Assembly: GCF_021010565.1 (NCBI RefSeq)
Contig: NZ_JAJNAY010000001.1
Span: 518,501-582,500 of the forward strand
DNA length: 64,000 nt
Origin: Chryseobacterium turcicum
Lineage (GTDB): Bacteria; Bacteroidota; Bacteroidia; Flavobacteriales; Weeksellaceae
Reading direction: 5' to 3'
Shown: positions 44,878-53,938 of the stretch, piece by piece
Layout: every line of letters begins with the position of its first letter
How positions within the stretch are numbered: the stretch's first letter is position 1
Made by a program: the position numbers and the translations under genes
Notes under the pieces: generated by a model
What the model saw: only the letters and a program-made list of their open reading frames with translations
What the model was told of the DNA's origin: nothing
The model's database searches: none

Positions 44878-45711
44878 TTAGATTGTCAAAATAACCTCCG
44901 ATTGTACATTTTCGTCAGGTAATACAATAACATTTACAGCAAGATGTGTAGACTTTACATGGTAAGTGGTTGGGGTAAGGCCTGTTATTTTTCGAAACTC
45001 TCGTATCAAATGTGCCTGATCAAAATAACCAGCATCAAAAACATTTGATGTAAAGTTATACTTATTACCAGTTCCTTTAATTTCACCTAGAAAGTGATGA
45101 AGCTTTATGATACTTCCTAATTTTTTAGGTGCTATACCCACCAAACTATGAAAGGCCCTTTCAATATTACGCTGATTATAACCTGTAAAATCAATAAGTT
45201 CTTCAGCTTTAAAAAGTCCGTTACGTTCCATTATCCAATTTGTTGCAGCCATTACCATAGGATACAAGCGGCTTTCAAACTCTTTTAATAATTGACTGAA
45301 AAAATTATTTAAACTTTCTGACATCTCCAAATTAGATGATTTTTCGTAAAGAAAATTATCTGAAGTTTTTACACTATTCCCTAAAACAGATTCCAAATCA
45401 ACTATTTTATTTTTTAGCTCTCCAGCAGAAGTGTTTAGTATTTTGCTCATTCCAAAAGGTCTGAAAACCGCAATGATTAACTTTAATGAACCTACTATCT
45501 GCAATTCTCTGTAGTCCGTAATTTGTCCATAACAAAATATTTTTGGGAGCTTAATTCCGTCCCTGTATAAGGCACCAGAACCGATAGTGAAAACAATCCC
45601 TGTATTGCCATCAGCAAATGTTCGAAAAAGACCATTCTCAATATTTATTAAATCTAAAAAAAGGTAATGCTTAATATAAGGGATTAAATTGGGAGATGAA
45701 ATTATCTGCAT
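44878..45711 (-). CDS. AraC-family transcription regulator
   Basis: A protein of 277 residues. The N-terminal ~130 residues are a beta-rich sensor domain (DUF6597-like, ADGNTGIVFTIGSGALY). The C-terminal part holds two helix-turn-helix motifs: FTGYNQRNIERAFHSLVGIAPK and the second with FDQAHLIREFRKITGLTPTTYH, the AraC hallmark. It precedes the nitrilase-like gene on the same strand and is the best candidate for its regulator. Confidence 0.88.
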   Translation of the reverse strand: MQIISSPNLIPYIKHYLFLDLINIENGLFRTFADGNTGIVFTIGSGALYRDGIKLPKIFCYGQITDYRELQIVGSLKLIIAVFRPFGMSKILNTSAGELKNKIVDLESVLGNSVKTSDNFLYEKSSNLEMSESLNNFFSQLLKEFESRLYPMVMAATNWIMERNGLFKAEELIDFTGYNQRNIERAFHSLVGIAPKKLGSIIKLHHFLGEIKGTGNKYNFTSNVFDAGYFDQAHLIREFRKITGLTPTTYHVKSTHLAVNVIVLPDENVQSEVILTI

Positions 45712-45939
45712 AAGGAATCATTTCTTTTATTTCATAAAAATATGTTCGTAATAATAGAAGTTATTTTCTCTAACAAAAATAATATTTATTAATTCAACAA
45801 TGGTTAAAATAGTCTTATTCATAGTAGACGATATTTTAAAAAAAACTTCCCTATTTATTGACAGAGGAATAATAAATAATAAATACAGATTTTCAAAAAT
45901 TATTTCTCGTCTTTTTACTCTGAACTCATGTTATTTTAA

Positions 45940-45947
45940 TATTTTTG
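45940..45947 (+). promoter_or_regulatory. -7 promoter element (TATTTTTG)
   Basis: Matches TAnnTTTG, 24 bases before the ATG of the arginase-fold gene. No TTG at a proper distance upstream. Confidence 0.45.
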
Positions 45948-45970
45948 AAGTCATTAAAGGAATTTGAAGC

Positions 45971-47041
45971 ATGAATTTTGAAGATTTTATCATCTCCCCC
46001 AGAAATTTCAAAACAGAAAACTGGCAAATAGGAAATAAGATTACCAAAGAAATAAAAGAAAGCAGTATTGTGCTTTTATTTGTTTCTGACTATAGAGGTG
46101 CCAATGGTGATGCCGAAGTGCAAGATTTTACGGCGGTAAGAAAAGAATTTTACAAACTTTCTCAGCTCGATTTTGAAATTCCGGTGGTAGATTTGGGAGA
46201 CTTGATTTCCGGAAAATCGGTGCAGGATTCTCACTATATTTTACAAGAAGTTTTATCGGCTTGTCATTATAAAGGAGCTATTCCTGTGATTATTGGTGGC
46301 TCTAATGATTTTGCGTTCTCGTTATTTTCTGGTTTAAATTTTCACCAGAATAACATTAATTATACTCAGATTAGCAATATTATTTCCCTAAATCAGGGCG
46401 AAATGATTAATGAACATACTTTTTTAAGTAAGATTTTAGGGTCGAAAAGCTTTTCCATTAAAAACTATCATCATTTAGGATATCAAAAACATCTTAATGA
46501 ACAAGATTCTATAAAGCTCATCAAAGAAGTAGAGTTCGAGATCGTGCGTCTTGCCGAAATGATGAATTCTACAGAGAAAACCGAGCCTTTTTTTAGAAAA
46601 GCAGATTTGGTAACGGTAAATTGCGATGCGATTGAAAGTTTCAGTGATGCTTTTTCGATGAATCCGCAGGTAAATGGTTTAAACCGAAGAGAAATATGTG
46701 CTTACATGAAGGAAATCGGTTTAAGTGAGAATCTGAAATCTGTAGGGATTTTTAATTATAATATTTACTCTGATAATCAGCTCAATCATCAGCTTTTGGC
46801 ACAAATGCTTTGGTATCTGATTGAAGGTATTAATATACAAAGATCGCATCCTAAAGAAAGACATTACGAAATGTATTATGTTTTGATAGAAGACCGACAA
46901 TATGCTTTCAAGCGCGATACATTCAGTAATCTTTGGTATTTTGGAGATGATGAAAACATCGAAAACTGTATCCCGTGCTCAAGAAGAGATTTTGATGAAG
47001 CCAAAAAAGGGTGGTTAGACGCAAGGTTTACAAAAATCTAA
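45971..47041 (+). CDS. arginase/formiminoglutamase-fold protein, probably without metal site
   Basis: A protein of 356 residues. The ureohydrolase fold is recognisable by VIIGGSNDFAFSLFSGL (GGDHS in active enzymes) and ADLVTVNCDAIESFSDAF (SxDxDxxDP in active enzymes). The metal ligands are mostly lost: GGDHS became GGSND, the DAHxD segment reads SLNQGEM, and only one Asp remains near 219. Such proteins are often annotated as formimidoylglutamase in Flavobacteriia, but this one should be a pseudoenzyme with a binding or structural role. It stands alone with its own -7 element. Confidence 0.78.
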   Translation: MNFEDFIISPRNFKTENWQIGNKITKEIKESSIVLLFVSDYRGANGDAEVQDFTAVRKEFYKLSQLDFEIPVVDLGDLISGKSVQDSHYILQEVLSACHYKGAIPVIIGGSNDFAFSLFSGLNFHQNNINYTQISNIISLNQGEMINEHTFLSKILGSKSFSIKNYHHLGYQKHLNEQDSIKLIKEVEFEIVRLAEMMNSTEKTEPFFRKADLVTVNCDAIESFSDAFSMNPQVNGLNRREICAYMKEIGLSENLKSVGIFNYNIYSDNQLNHQLLAQMLWYLIEGINIQRSHPKERHYEMYYVLIEDRQYAFKRDTFSNLWYFGDDENIENCIPCSRRDFDEAKKGWLDARFTKI

Positions 47042-47087
47042 GAGAATGTTTACATTTAAATGAAAATAATTTGTCTCGCAGATTCTG

Positions 47088-47132
47088 CTGATTTAGCAGA
47101 TTAATATCTCTGCTTTTAATCTGCTAAATCTG
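47088..47132. repeat. intergenic palindromic repeat, GCAGATTTAGC type
   Basis: CTGATTTAGCAGATTAA and TTAATCTGCTAAATCTG pair over 17 bp with one mismatch and an 11-base loop; flanked by TCTCGCAGATT. This resembles a repeat common between genes in flavobacteria. Confidence 0.65.
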
Positions 47133-47228
47133 TGTATTCTGGGAGAATTATATAAAAACTGATTGAAAAAAAATCAAAAGCCAATCATACAGAATTTAAA
47201 TTAATAAAACTTAAACAGGCTCTAAACC

Positions 47229-48230
47229 ATGAAAAACGTTCTCTCAAAAGTTTCTGTCATTGTTCCGGTTTATAATGTTGAAAACTATCTCGTAAAATGT
47301 CTTGATTCTTTGGTGAATCAAAGTCTTCAGAATATTGAGATTGTGGTGGTGAATGATGGAAGTAAAGACGGTTCGGAAAGTATTATTCAGCAATATTCAG
47401 AAAAATATCCTGATAAAATAAAAGCTTTTAGTAAAGAAAATGGAGGCTTAAGTGATGCTCGTAATTTTGGGATTGAAAAAGCAATTGGCGATTATTTAGG
47501 GTTTGTTGACAGTGATGATTATGTTTCGGAAATGATGTTTGAAGAAATGCTGATTCTTGCCGAAAAACATAATGCCGAAATGGTAATCTGTAATATTCAG
47601 AAAGTAGATGAAGAGGGAAGTGTTACCCAGAAACTGACACAGATACCCAATATGCCGGAGAAAATTGTTTTAGAAAGCAATTTTTCTATTTTTTCAGATT
47701 TGAGTTATTTTGCATGTAATAAATTATTTAGGCGGGAGCTTTTTGCCCATAAAAGATTTAAAAAAGGAGTTCATTTTGAAGATATTCAGTTGATTCCTCA
47801 GCTTTTACTGGAGTGTAAAATAGTGGCTCAGACTCAAAACTTTCATTATCAATATTTAGAAAGAGCAGATTCTATTACAAAAACCCACAATGAAAAAGGG
47901 TTGGATATTTTAAAAGCAGTAGAAGATGTGGAAGCAAGCTTTAAAACTTCAAAATACGCTTCAAAAGCAAAAGAATTGAGAGGTTTTCAAATTTTGGAAG
48001 GTATTTATACCTTTTTGGCCTATCTCGCTTTTGTGAAAAATGAAACCCTATTTTACAAAATGTCTCAGGAATTGGAAGATTTTATAAGAAAAAGAGATGT
48101 TAAAATGAAAGATATATTGTGTTACAGTCGTTTTGGTAAAAATTATCTTTTATCTTTACCCCTGAAAAAAACTATATTTTATCTGCTTTTTTTTGCCAGA
48201 CAGAAAAAACTAATAAGGAAACTAGTATAG
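47229..48230 (+). CDS. GT2 family glycosyltransferase
   Basis: A protein of 333 residues. GT-A fold: VSVIVPVYNVENYLVKCLDSL, then VVVNDGSKDGS, then DSDDYVS with the metal-binding DxD, and HFEDIQLIPQLL in the acceptor part. Typical of capsule and LPS sugar transferases acting at the inner membrane face. It heads a series of polysaccharide assembly genes on the same strand. Sugar and acceptor cannot be deduced. Confidence 0.9.
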   Translation: MKNVLSKVSVIVPVYNVENYLVKCLDSLVNQSLQNIEIVVVNDGSKDGSESIIQQYSEKYPDKIKAFSKENGGLSDARNFGIEKAIGDYLGFVDSDDYVSEMMFEEMLILAEKHNAEMVICNIQKVDEEGSVTQKLTQIPNMPEKIVLESNFSIFSDLSYFACNKLFRRELFAHKRFKKGVHFEDIQLIPQLLLECKIVAQTQNFHYQYLERADSITKTHNEKGLDILKAVEDVEASFKTSKYASKAKELRGFQILEGIYTFLAYLAFVKNETLFYKMSQELEDFIRKRDVKMKDILCYSRFGKNYLLSLPLKKTIFYLLFFARQKKLIRKLV

Positions 48231-48336
48231 ACACAAATAAAATTTCCGGTATTTTTGAAATAGATTTTTGAAAGTGTACTCTTTTTAAAATTTCATTTTA
48301 ATACTTACGGGACGACAAAGGCTCAAAAAGCAATAG

Positions 48337-49467
48337 ATGAAAAATTTTGAACTATTCTTGAATGAAACAGGCATTTCTATTTTTTACATAAAATTAGGAT
48401 TAGGTTTCCTATCTTCTTTTCTAATCACTTTTTTTTCGATTCCTACAATTATTAAAATTTCAAAACGTAAAAACCTGATGGATGAGCCCGGTGTAAGGAG
48501 CTCTCATCTCAGGAAAATCCCTAATTTGGGTGGTATTGCCTTGTTTTATTCGATAGGAATCTGTACCTCAATTTTTGCGTACGAAATTTTCGATTTATAC
48601 AAATTTCTTTTTGCTTCGCTCATTATTCTGCTTTATGTTGGGATTATGGACGATATTGTTGTGATGCGTGCTTACAAGAAGCTCATTGCACAGATTGTAG
48701 TGTCAGTTTTTATTGTGATTGGCTCGGATGTGAGAATTAGAAGTTTGTTTGGAATTTTTGGAATTTATGAGATTCACTATTTGGTAAGTGTGATTTTTTC
48801 CATCATTACATTTATTATTCTCATCAATGCTTTCAATCTTATTGACGGAATTGATGGTCTTGCCGGTGGTTATTCTCTTATTTGCAGTGCTCTTTTCGGG
48901 ATTAGTTATTATCGTTTAGGAGAATACAATTATCCTTTGGTTATTTTATCGACTGTTTTAATTGGTGCTGTACTGGCATTTTTATATTATAATTTATCAA
49001 ACTTGAGGGCCACTAAAATATTTATGGGAGATACCGGGTCTATGCTTTTAGGATTTTTATTGGCATTTACGTGTATCTGTTTTATAGATATTTTTATCGA
49101 TAAGAAAATGGCGGGTGTCCCAAGGTATCATTTGAAATCGGCTCCTGTCATAGCTGTTGCTATTCTTATCTTGCCTATTGTTGATACTTTAAATGTCATT
49201 ATAGTAAGACTTTGGAATAAAAAATCACCCTTTGAAGCCGATAAAAATCATATTCACCACAAGCTCCTTAAGCTTAATCTCACGCATAGAAGAGCGAGTT
49301 TTTATATTATATGCTACTATCTGTTTATTGTGACCATTACCTATTATTTGAGACACATCAATGTGAATTTATTATTGGTGATTATTCTATTTTTAGGTTT
49401 TCTTGGAGCTTATATTCCAGACATTATTGTACTAATGCGGAATAATAGGCTGAAAACTGATAATTAA
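48337..49467 (+). CDS. WecA/MraY-like undecaprenyl-phosphate sugar-1-P transferase
   Basis: A protein of 376 residues with about ten membrane helices. Signature loops: MDEPGVRSSHLRKIPNLGG, MDDIVV, NAFNLIDGIDGLAGG, FMGDTGSMLLGF and the HIHH metal loop in KNHIHHKLL. It transfers a hexosamine phosphate to undecaprenyl phosphate, the first step of surface-glycan repeat assembly (GlcNAc-1-P in WecA). The export genes follow directly. Confidence 0.9.
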   Translation: MKNFELFLNETGISIFYIKLGLGFLSSFLITFFSIPTIIKISKRKNLMDEPGVRSSHLRKIPNLGGIALFYSIGICTSIFAYEIFDLYKFLFASLIILLYVGIMDDIVVMRAYKKLIAQIVVSVFIVIGSDVRIRSLFGIFGIYEIHYLVSVIFSIITFIILINAFNLIDGIDGLAGGYSLICSALFGISYYRLGEYNYPLVILSTVLIGAVLAFLYYNLSNLRATKIFMGDTGSMLLGFLLAFTCICFIDIFIDKKMAGVPRYHLKSAPVIAVAILILPIVDTLNVIIVRLWNKKSPFEADKNHIHHKLLKLNLTHRRASFYIICYYLFIVTITYYLRHINVNLLLVIILFLGFLGAYIPDIIVLMRNNRLKTDN

Positions 49468-49497
49468 ATTCTATTTTTACAAACTACATTTATTACG

Positions 49498-50340
49498 ATG
49501 AAAATTTATAAGTATTTCCTATTTTTAATTTTGCCTTTTGTTTTGGTTTCCTGTATCACAACGAAAGATGTGAAGTATATGCAGCCAAGTGAAAGTCTTG
49601 TTATCAATGAAGAGGGATTAATTCCCTACAATACTCCTGTTTACAGGGTTACTAAAAACGATATGTTGACTTTGAATATTGTGACAACTCCTAAAGGTGA
49701 TGCAGCACAGTTTTATTCTTCTTTAAATACTTCAGCAGGAGGGACTAATAATATTTCATTTAGCGGAGGCGGTGGAAATGGTACAGGAGGTAATGCGATG
49801 ATTTATTTTAATGGCTTAAAGGTTGATTCTAAAGGAGATATATTGGTTTTTGGTATAGGATATATAAAAGCAGAAGGAAGAACGATAGAAGATATTACTC
49901 AGGAACTTCAGCTTAAAGTAAATGAAAACTTTCAAGAAGGAAAATCTGAGGTAAGACTTAATACCGACGGGATAACCTATTATGTTTTAGGGGATATTGA
50001 AACAACTGGAATTACAGGCGAAAAAAAGGTTCACAAAAATACATTAACATTAACAGAAGCCATTGCTATTAATGGAGGTTTAAACAGAACGATAGACCGT
50101 AAAAATATCGTGGTGTATAGAAAACTACCCGAAGGTATCAAAAAAGCTAAGATCGATCTTACAAGAGAAGATGTGATGAATTCTCCATATTTTTATGTGC
50201 AAAATGGAGATGAGATTTTTATTACAACTCAAAAAAGAGCGCTCAACGGTTTTGGAAAAGATCCTATACAGACGCTTATCAGCGGAGTTTCTGTGATTAC
50301 TACCGCGTTATCAATTTATCTACTTATTAAAAATCTTTAA
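49498..50340 (+). CDS. Wza-like polysaccharide export lipoprotein
   Basis: A protein of 280 residues with a lipoprotein signal (LPFVLVSC). The Poly_export/SLBB part runs from NTPVYRVTKNDMLTLNIV to the ITYYVLGDIETTGITGEKKV and NGDEIFITTQKRA stretches, with an unusual Gly/Ser/Asn-rich insert (GGTNNISFSGGGGNGTGGN) at ~82-100. A hydrophobic C-terminal helix (VSVITTALSIYLLIKNL) could span the outer membrane as in Wza. Forms the export channel; 3 bases before the kinase gene. Confidence 0.88.
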   Translation: MKIYKYFLFLILPFVLVSCITTKDVKYMQPSESLVINEEGLIPYNTPVYRVTKNDMLTLNIVTTPKGDAAQFYSSLNTSAGGTNNISFSGGGGNGTGGNAMIYFNGLKVDSKGDILVFGIGYIKAEGRTIEDITQELQLKVNENFQEGKSEVRLNTDGITYYVLGDIETTGITGEKKVHKNTLTLTEAIAINGGLNRTIDRKNIVVYRKLPEGIKKAKIDLTREDVMNSPYFYVQNGDEIFITTQKRALNGFGKDPIQTLISGVSVITTALSIYLLIKNL

Positions 50341-50343
50341 TGT

Positions 50344-52833
50344 ATGATTCCAGGAAAAGAAGCTTCAGTAGGTAAAAATGAGCCGCAGAAAGAAAAGTTT
50401 GGATCATTTGCTTTATTTGATATAGAACACTTTTTAAGAAAAGTTCTGCGAAACTGGTATTGGTTTGTACTCATGCTTTCTATGGGTTACGCTGTATCTT
50501 GGTTTTATGGCAAGTACTATGCGCAGAATGTTTATGCATCAGATTTAAAATTAAGTATTTCAAGCAATACCGCCAGCTACTTTACACCAAGTCAGTCTAT
50601 TAATTTTATTTGGGGACAAACGGGTAATCAGGATGGTATTTATTTGAAAAAAATGTTGCTGTCTAGATCCCACAACGAGTTTTTGGTGAAAGAATTAGGT
50701 CTTTTTGTAAATTATACGACTAAAGGAGTCATAAAATCTACTTATTTAGATAAAAATGATTCGCCTGTATTTTTGGAAGTAGACCGAAAGCACTTGCAAC
50801 AAGTCAATTATCCAATTACTTTAACTCCTAAAGGGGGAGGCGCTTACAGAGTAAGTTTACCGGAAGAAGGGCAGTCGGGTTATTTATATTCTTATGATTT
50901 TGAAGGCTTTCAAGGGATTGAAAATTTCGCAAGACCTGGTGATAAAACAATTAGAGTAAACGAGTGGTACACGACCCCTAATCTTAGATTTAGATTGATT
51001 CCCAACCCAGTGTCGCCTTCTATAAGCTATGAAAATATTATTGTCAATCTTTCTACAGTAAACGATGCTGTAAATGGTATTGTTTCTACTGTGGGTGTTG
51101 ATTTTGATAAAGAAATTAATAGCATTATGATTATCTCTAAGACAGGTTTTAATCTAAATGGTACCGTTAATTTTCTTAATAAATCTGTAACTGAGCTTCA
51201 GAAAAAAAGATTTAATGATAAAATACAAGTTGATCAAAATACAGGAAAGTATTTGAAAAATAGCTTGGCAGATATTAGAAAAAAACTAGATTCAAGTGCA
51301 GCATATCTTAACTACCTGAAGGTTTCAGAGCAGCTCTATGATATCACCAACAGAGACGAAAAGTCTTTGCAAAAAATAAAAGATCTGGAAGCTAAAAAAG
51401 CTGACATACTGAGTAAAATGAATTCTTTAAACAGTATCAGGAATTCTGTAGAATCTCAAGGTTTCGATAAAATGATAAGTCCTTCTGCAGCAGGTTTTGA
51501 TGATGGTCTTTTTACAGCATCTGTTTCTGAACTAAAAGCGCTTTATCTTAAGAAAAGAGAATTGTTATCAATTTATACTCCTAATTCGGAACCTATTAAA
51601 GAAATAAACCGTTTAATTGGTGAGGCAAAAGCAAATTCTTCAGGATCTCTTAGAAATGTTCATACCGTATATATTACTGAACTTAGTAAAATTGATAAAC
51701 AGATTGTAGAGGCAAGCTCAGATCTTACGACCTATCCTGAAAAACAAAGAAAATATCTTGACGCAGAAAGAGGCTATAATATGATTGAGGCCACTTACAA
51801 CAGTTTGCTAAGCAGACAGAATGAAAGCCAGATGAGGCTTGCAACCAATCAGTCGGATATTACAGTTATTGACCCGGCAAAAAATCTGGGGCAAGGACCT
51901 ATTGGGCCTAATGTGAAGGGGGCAAAAATGACAATTATGGGCGGCTTTCTTATGCTTCCGCTTATTTTAATTCTTTTGGGAAGTCTTTTTGATAGTAAAA
52001 TAAGAAATATTAAAGAACTGATTAGTGCCACCAAAATCCCATTATTGGGTGTGATTGGCAATAATAACACTGAAAATATGCTTACGGTTATTAATACTCC
52101 AAAATCTTCAGTTGCAGAAGCCTTCAGAGGTATTAGAGCAAATATGAGATTTCTATCCGGAGAGGATGATAAAAGTAAGGTGATTTTGGTGACTTCATCT
52201 GTCGGTGGAGAAGGTAAAACATATGTTTCAATAAACTTGGCTTCCGTTTTAGGTCTAAGTGATAAGAAGACAATCTTATTGGGAATGGATTTAAGAAAGC
52301 CTAAAATTTTTGGTGATTTTAATATTGATAATAAGTTGGGGATTTCAAATTATCTTACAGGAGAAACAACTATTGACCAGATTATTAATAAAACGAATAT
52401 TCCAAATCTTGATGTTGCCACTTCAGGGCCGATTCCTCCAAATCCTTCAGAGCTTTTAATGAGCGAACGAAATGTAAAGTTAATTGAAGAGCTAAGAAAA
52501 CTTTATGATTTTATTATTATCGACTCGCCTCCTGTGGGACTTGTTGCTGATTCTTACGAATTAATGAAGTATTCTGATGCTAACTTATACATCGTACGTC
52601 ACGAATATACCGAAAAGTATATGCTTAAAATGATTACTGAAAAGTATCACAATGACGAAATCAAACATTTAGGATTTGTTTATAATGATTATGTTACCAA
52701 GCAGGGATATGGCTACGGTTATGGCTACGGCTACGGTTATGGGTACGGATATTTTGATGAAGATAAAAACTATACAGAACCATTGTTAATTAAAATAAGA
52801 AACAAAATGAAAGCTTTTTTTAATAGAAAATAA
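50344..52833 (+). CDS. Wzc-like polysaccharide co-polymerase and tyrosine autokinase
   Basis: A protein of 829 residues. First membrane helix ~38-52, a large Wzz-like periplasmic part with coiled coil (~310-500), second helix ~530-550, then a BY-kinase domain: Walker A SSVGGEGKT (~617-626), Walker A' TILLGMDLRKPK and Walker B FIIIDSPPVG. The C-terminal tail carries (Gly-Tyr)8 before FDEDKNY, the expected autophosphorylation cluster. It controls chain length and export together with the Wza-like protein encoded just upstream. Confidence 0.92.
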   Translation: MIPGKEASVGKNEPQKEKFGSFALFDIEHFLRKVLRNWYWFVLMLSMGYAVSWFYGKYYAQNVYASDLKLSISSNTASYFTPSQSINFIWGQTGNQDGIYLKKMLLSRSHNEFLVKELGLFVNYTTKGVIKSTYLDKNDSPVFLEVDRKHLQQVNYPITLTPKGGGAYRVSLPEEGQSGYLYSYDFEGFQGIENFARPGDKTIRVNEWYTTPNLRFRLIPNPVSPSISYENIIVNLSTVNDAVNGIVSTVGVDFDKEINSIMIISKTGFNLNGTVNFLNKSVTELQKKRFNDKIQVDQNTGKYLKNSLADIRKKLDSSAAYLNYLKVSEQLYDITNRDEKSLQKIKDLEAKKADILSKMNSLNSIRNSVESQGFDKMISPSAAGFDDGLFTASVSELKALYLKKRELLSIYTPNSEPIKEINRLIGEAKANSSGSLRNVHTVYITELSKIDKQIVEASSDLTTYPEKQRKYLDAERGYNMIEATYNSLLSRQNESQMRLATNQSDITVIDPAKNLGQGPIGPNVKGAKMTIMGGFLMLPLILILLGSLFDSKIRNIKELISATKIPLLGVIGNNNTENMLTVINTPKSSVAEAFRGIRANMRFLSGEDDKSKVILVTSSVGGEGKTYVSINLASVLGLSDKKTILLGMDLRKPKIFGDFNIDNKLGISNYLTGETTIDQIINKTNIPNLDVATSGPIPPNPSELLMSERNVKLIEELRKLYDFIIIDSPPVGLVADSYELMKYSDANLYIVRHEYTEKYMLKMITEKYHNDEIKHLGFVYNDYVTKQGYGYGYGYGYGYGYGYFDEDKNYTEPLLIKIRNKMKAFFNRK
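52705..52752 (+). repeat. coding microsatellite, eight Gly-Tyr codon pairs
   Basis: GGN-TAY repeated eight times in 48 bases, with varied third bases, within the tail of the tyrosine kinase. Copy number could change by slippage in steps of 6 bases without a frame shift. Confidence 0.85.
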
Positions 52834-52988
52834 CAATATTTGTTGAAGTCGATTTGTTATTCATGTATAGCATCAGAAGTATTAAAAAAAGAATAAATTT
52901 CCCTCTTTTCCGTTTACTTTATAACAAATTATATTTTTTTGTTTATTTTTAACTAAACATTAAGATTATCATTAATATAAAAATGTTT

Positions 52989-52996
52989 TATATTTG
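52989..52996 (+). promoter_or_regulatory. -7 promoter element (TATATTTG) of the envelope operon
   Basis: Fits TAnnTTTG, 43 bases before the ATG at 53039. No recognisable -33 TTG at the right distance. The preceding 155 bases after the kinase gene show no gene. Confidence 0.5.
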
Positions 52997-53038
52997 CAAA
53001 AATTAATTTTTAAAATAACCATAAATCCATATTCTTTT

Positions 53039-53932
53039 ATGAATAAAAAATTATTGTTTAGCTTCCTTACCCTCCTAGGAACGGTGGTAAGTTTAAAAGC
53101 ACAACGAAATGAATTGGGAATTCGCTTAGGGATGAGTAATCTTGTCGGCGATATAGGGAAAACCAATTACATTTTGCAGCAACCTTTGGATTTGGATAGA
53201 GCTTCAGAATGGGGCGTTCCTTTTTATGGTGGTATTTTATACAGATTTAATTTTAACCCGCATCAGACCGTTAGAGTAGATTTAGGTTATAATCAGGTGC
53301 AGTTTAGCGATAAGGCAGCAAAAGAAGAGTACAGAAGAAACAGAAACTCATTCGGTAAAAACAATGTTTACGAAGCGAGCATCATGTTTGAGTACAATTT
53401 CTTCCCGGTAAATAATGAGCAGCTGAGTATGTTGAGCCCTTATATTTTTGGGGGATTTGGAGGTTTAATGTTTGATGCTCCAAAAGCAACTTTAACTCAT
53501 GATTTCAGAAGAAATGCAGATGGTGTAGCACAGGCTCCAATCAACGAATTAGATTTTGTTACCACTACAGAATATTCTATGGGTAAAAAAACAGTGGCAC
53601 AAATTCCTTTCGGAGTTGGTTTAAAATATAAATTCAATCACGGATGGGCTGTTTTTGCAGAAGCTACTTTCAGATATAGCTTAACAGATCAGCTTGATCA
53701 CAGCAAGATTCTTGCAAAAGATGTGATTAGTAATTATAATGCAGATATTTTAAGCCCTACAACCGGAGGTTCTTTGCTACAAACAGGAAATTACTATGGG
53801 GTTTCTAAAGAAAGAGAAGCTACTTTTATAAAAAACAGAACGGTAGGTGATCCCGACTCTAGAGATTGGATGAATACTTTTAGTTTAGGATTGACCTATT
53901 CTTTTGGTAGACCACCATGTTATTGTGATTAA
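53039..53932 (+). CDS. DUF6089-type outer-membrane beta-barrel protein
   Basis: I start at MNKKLLFSFLTLLGTVVSLKAQ, a proper signal peptide; an upstream in-frame ATG at 52994 lies within the promoter region. The mature part is an OMP_b-brl-like barrel of ~275 residues (NELGIRLGMSNLVGDIG, YNFFPVNNEQLSMLSPYIFGGFGG, FSLGLTYSFGRP) with a C-terminal PPCYCD. In Flavobacteriia such a gene regularly precedes uppS and bamA, which suggests a part in envelope biogenesis. The exact role is unknown. Confidence 0.8.
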   Translation: MNKKLLFSFLTLLGTVVSLKAQRNELGIRLGMSNLVGDIGKTNYILQQPLDLDRASEWGVPFYGGILYRFNFNPHQTVRVDLGYNQVQFSDKAAKEEYRRNRNSFGKNNVYEASIMFEYNFFPVNNEQLSMLSPYIFGGFGGLMFDAPKATLTHDFRRNADGVAQAPINELDFVTTTEYSMGKKTVAQIPFGVGLKYKFNHGWAVFAEATFRYSLTDQLDHSKILAKDVISNYNADILSPTTGGSLLQTGNYYGVSKEREATFIKNRTVGDPDSRDWMNTFSLGLTYSFGRPPCYCD

Positions 53933-53938
53933 GAAACT

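Noticed and set aside
45800..45967. 55-codon plus-strand frame ending 4 bases before the arginase-fold gene
   Set aside because: It spans the likely promoter TATTTTTG, has an AT-driven composition and no recognisable motif, so chance is more likely.
52994..53038. Upstream ATG of the DUF6089-type gene
   Set aside because: It overlaps the -7 element TATATTTG and would put a hydrophilic stretch before a good signal peptide.
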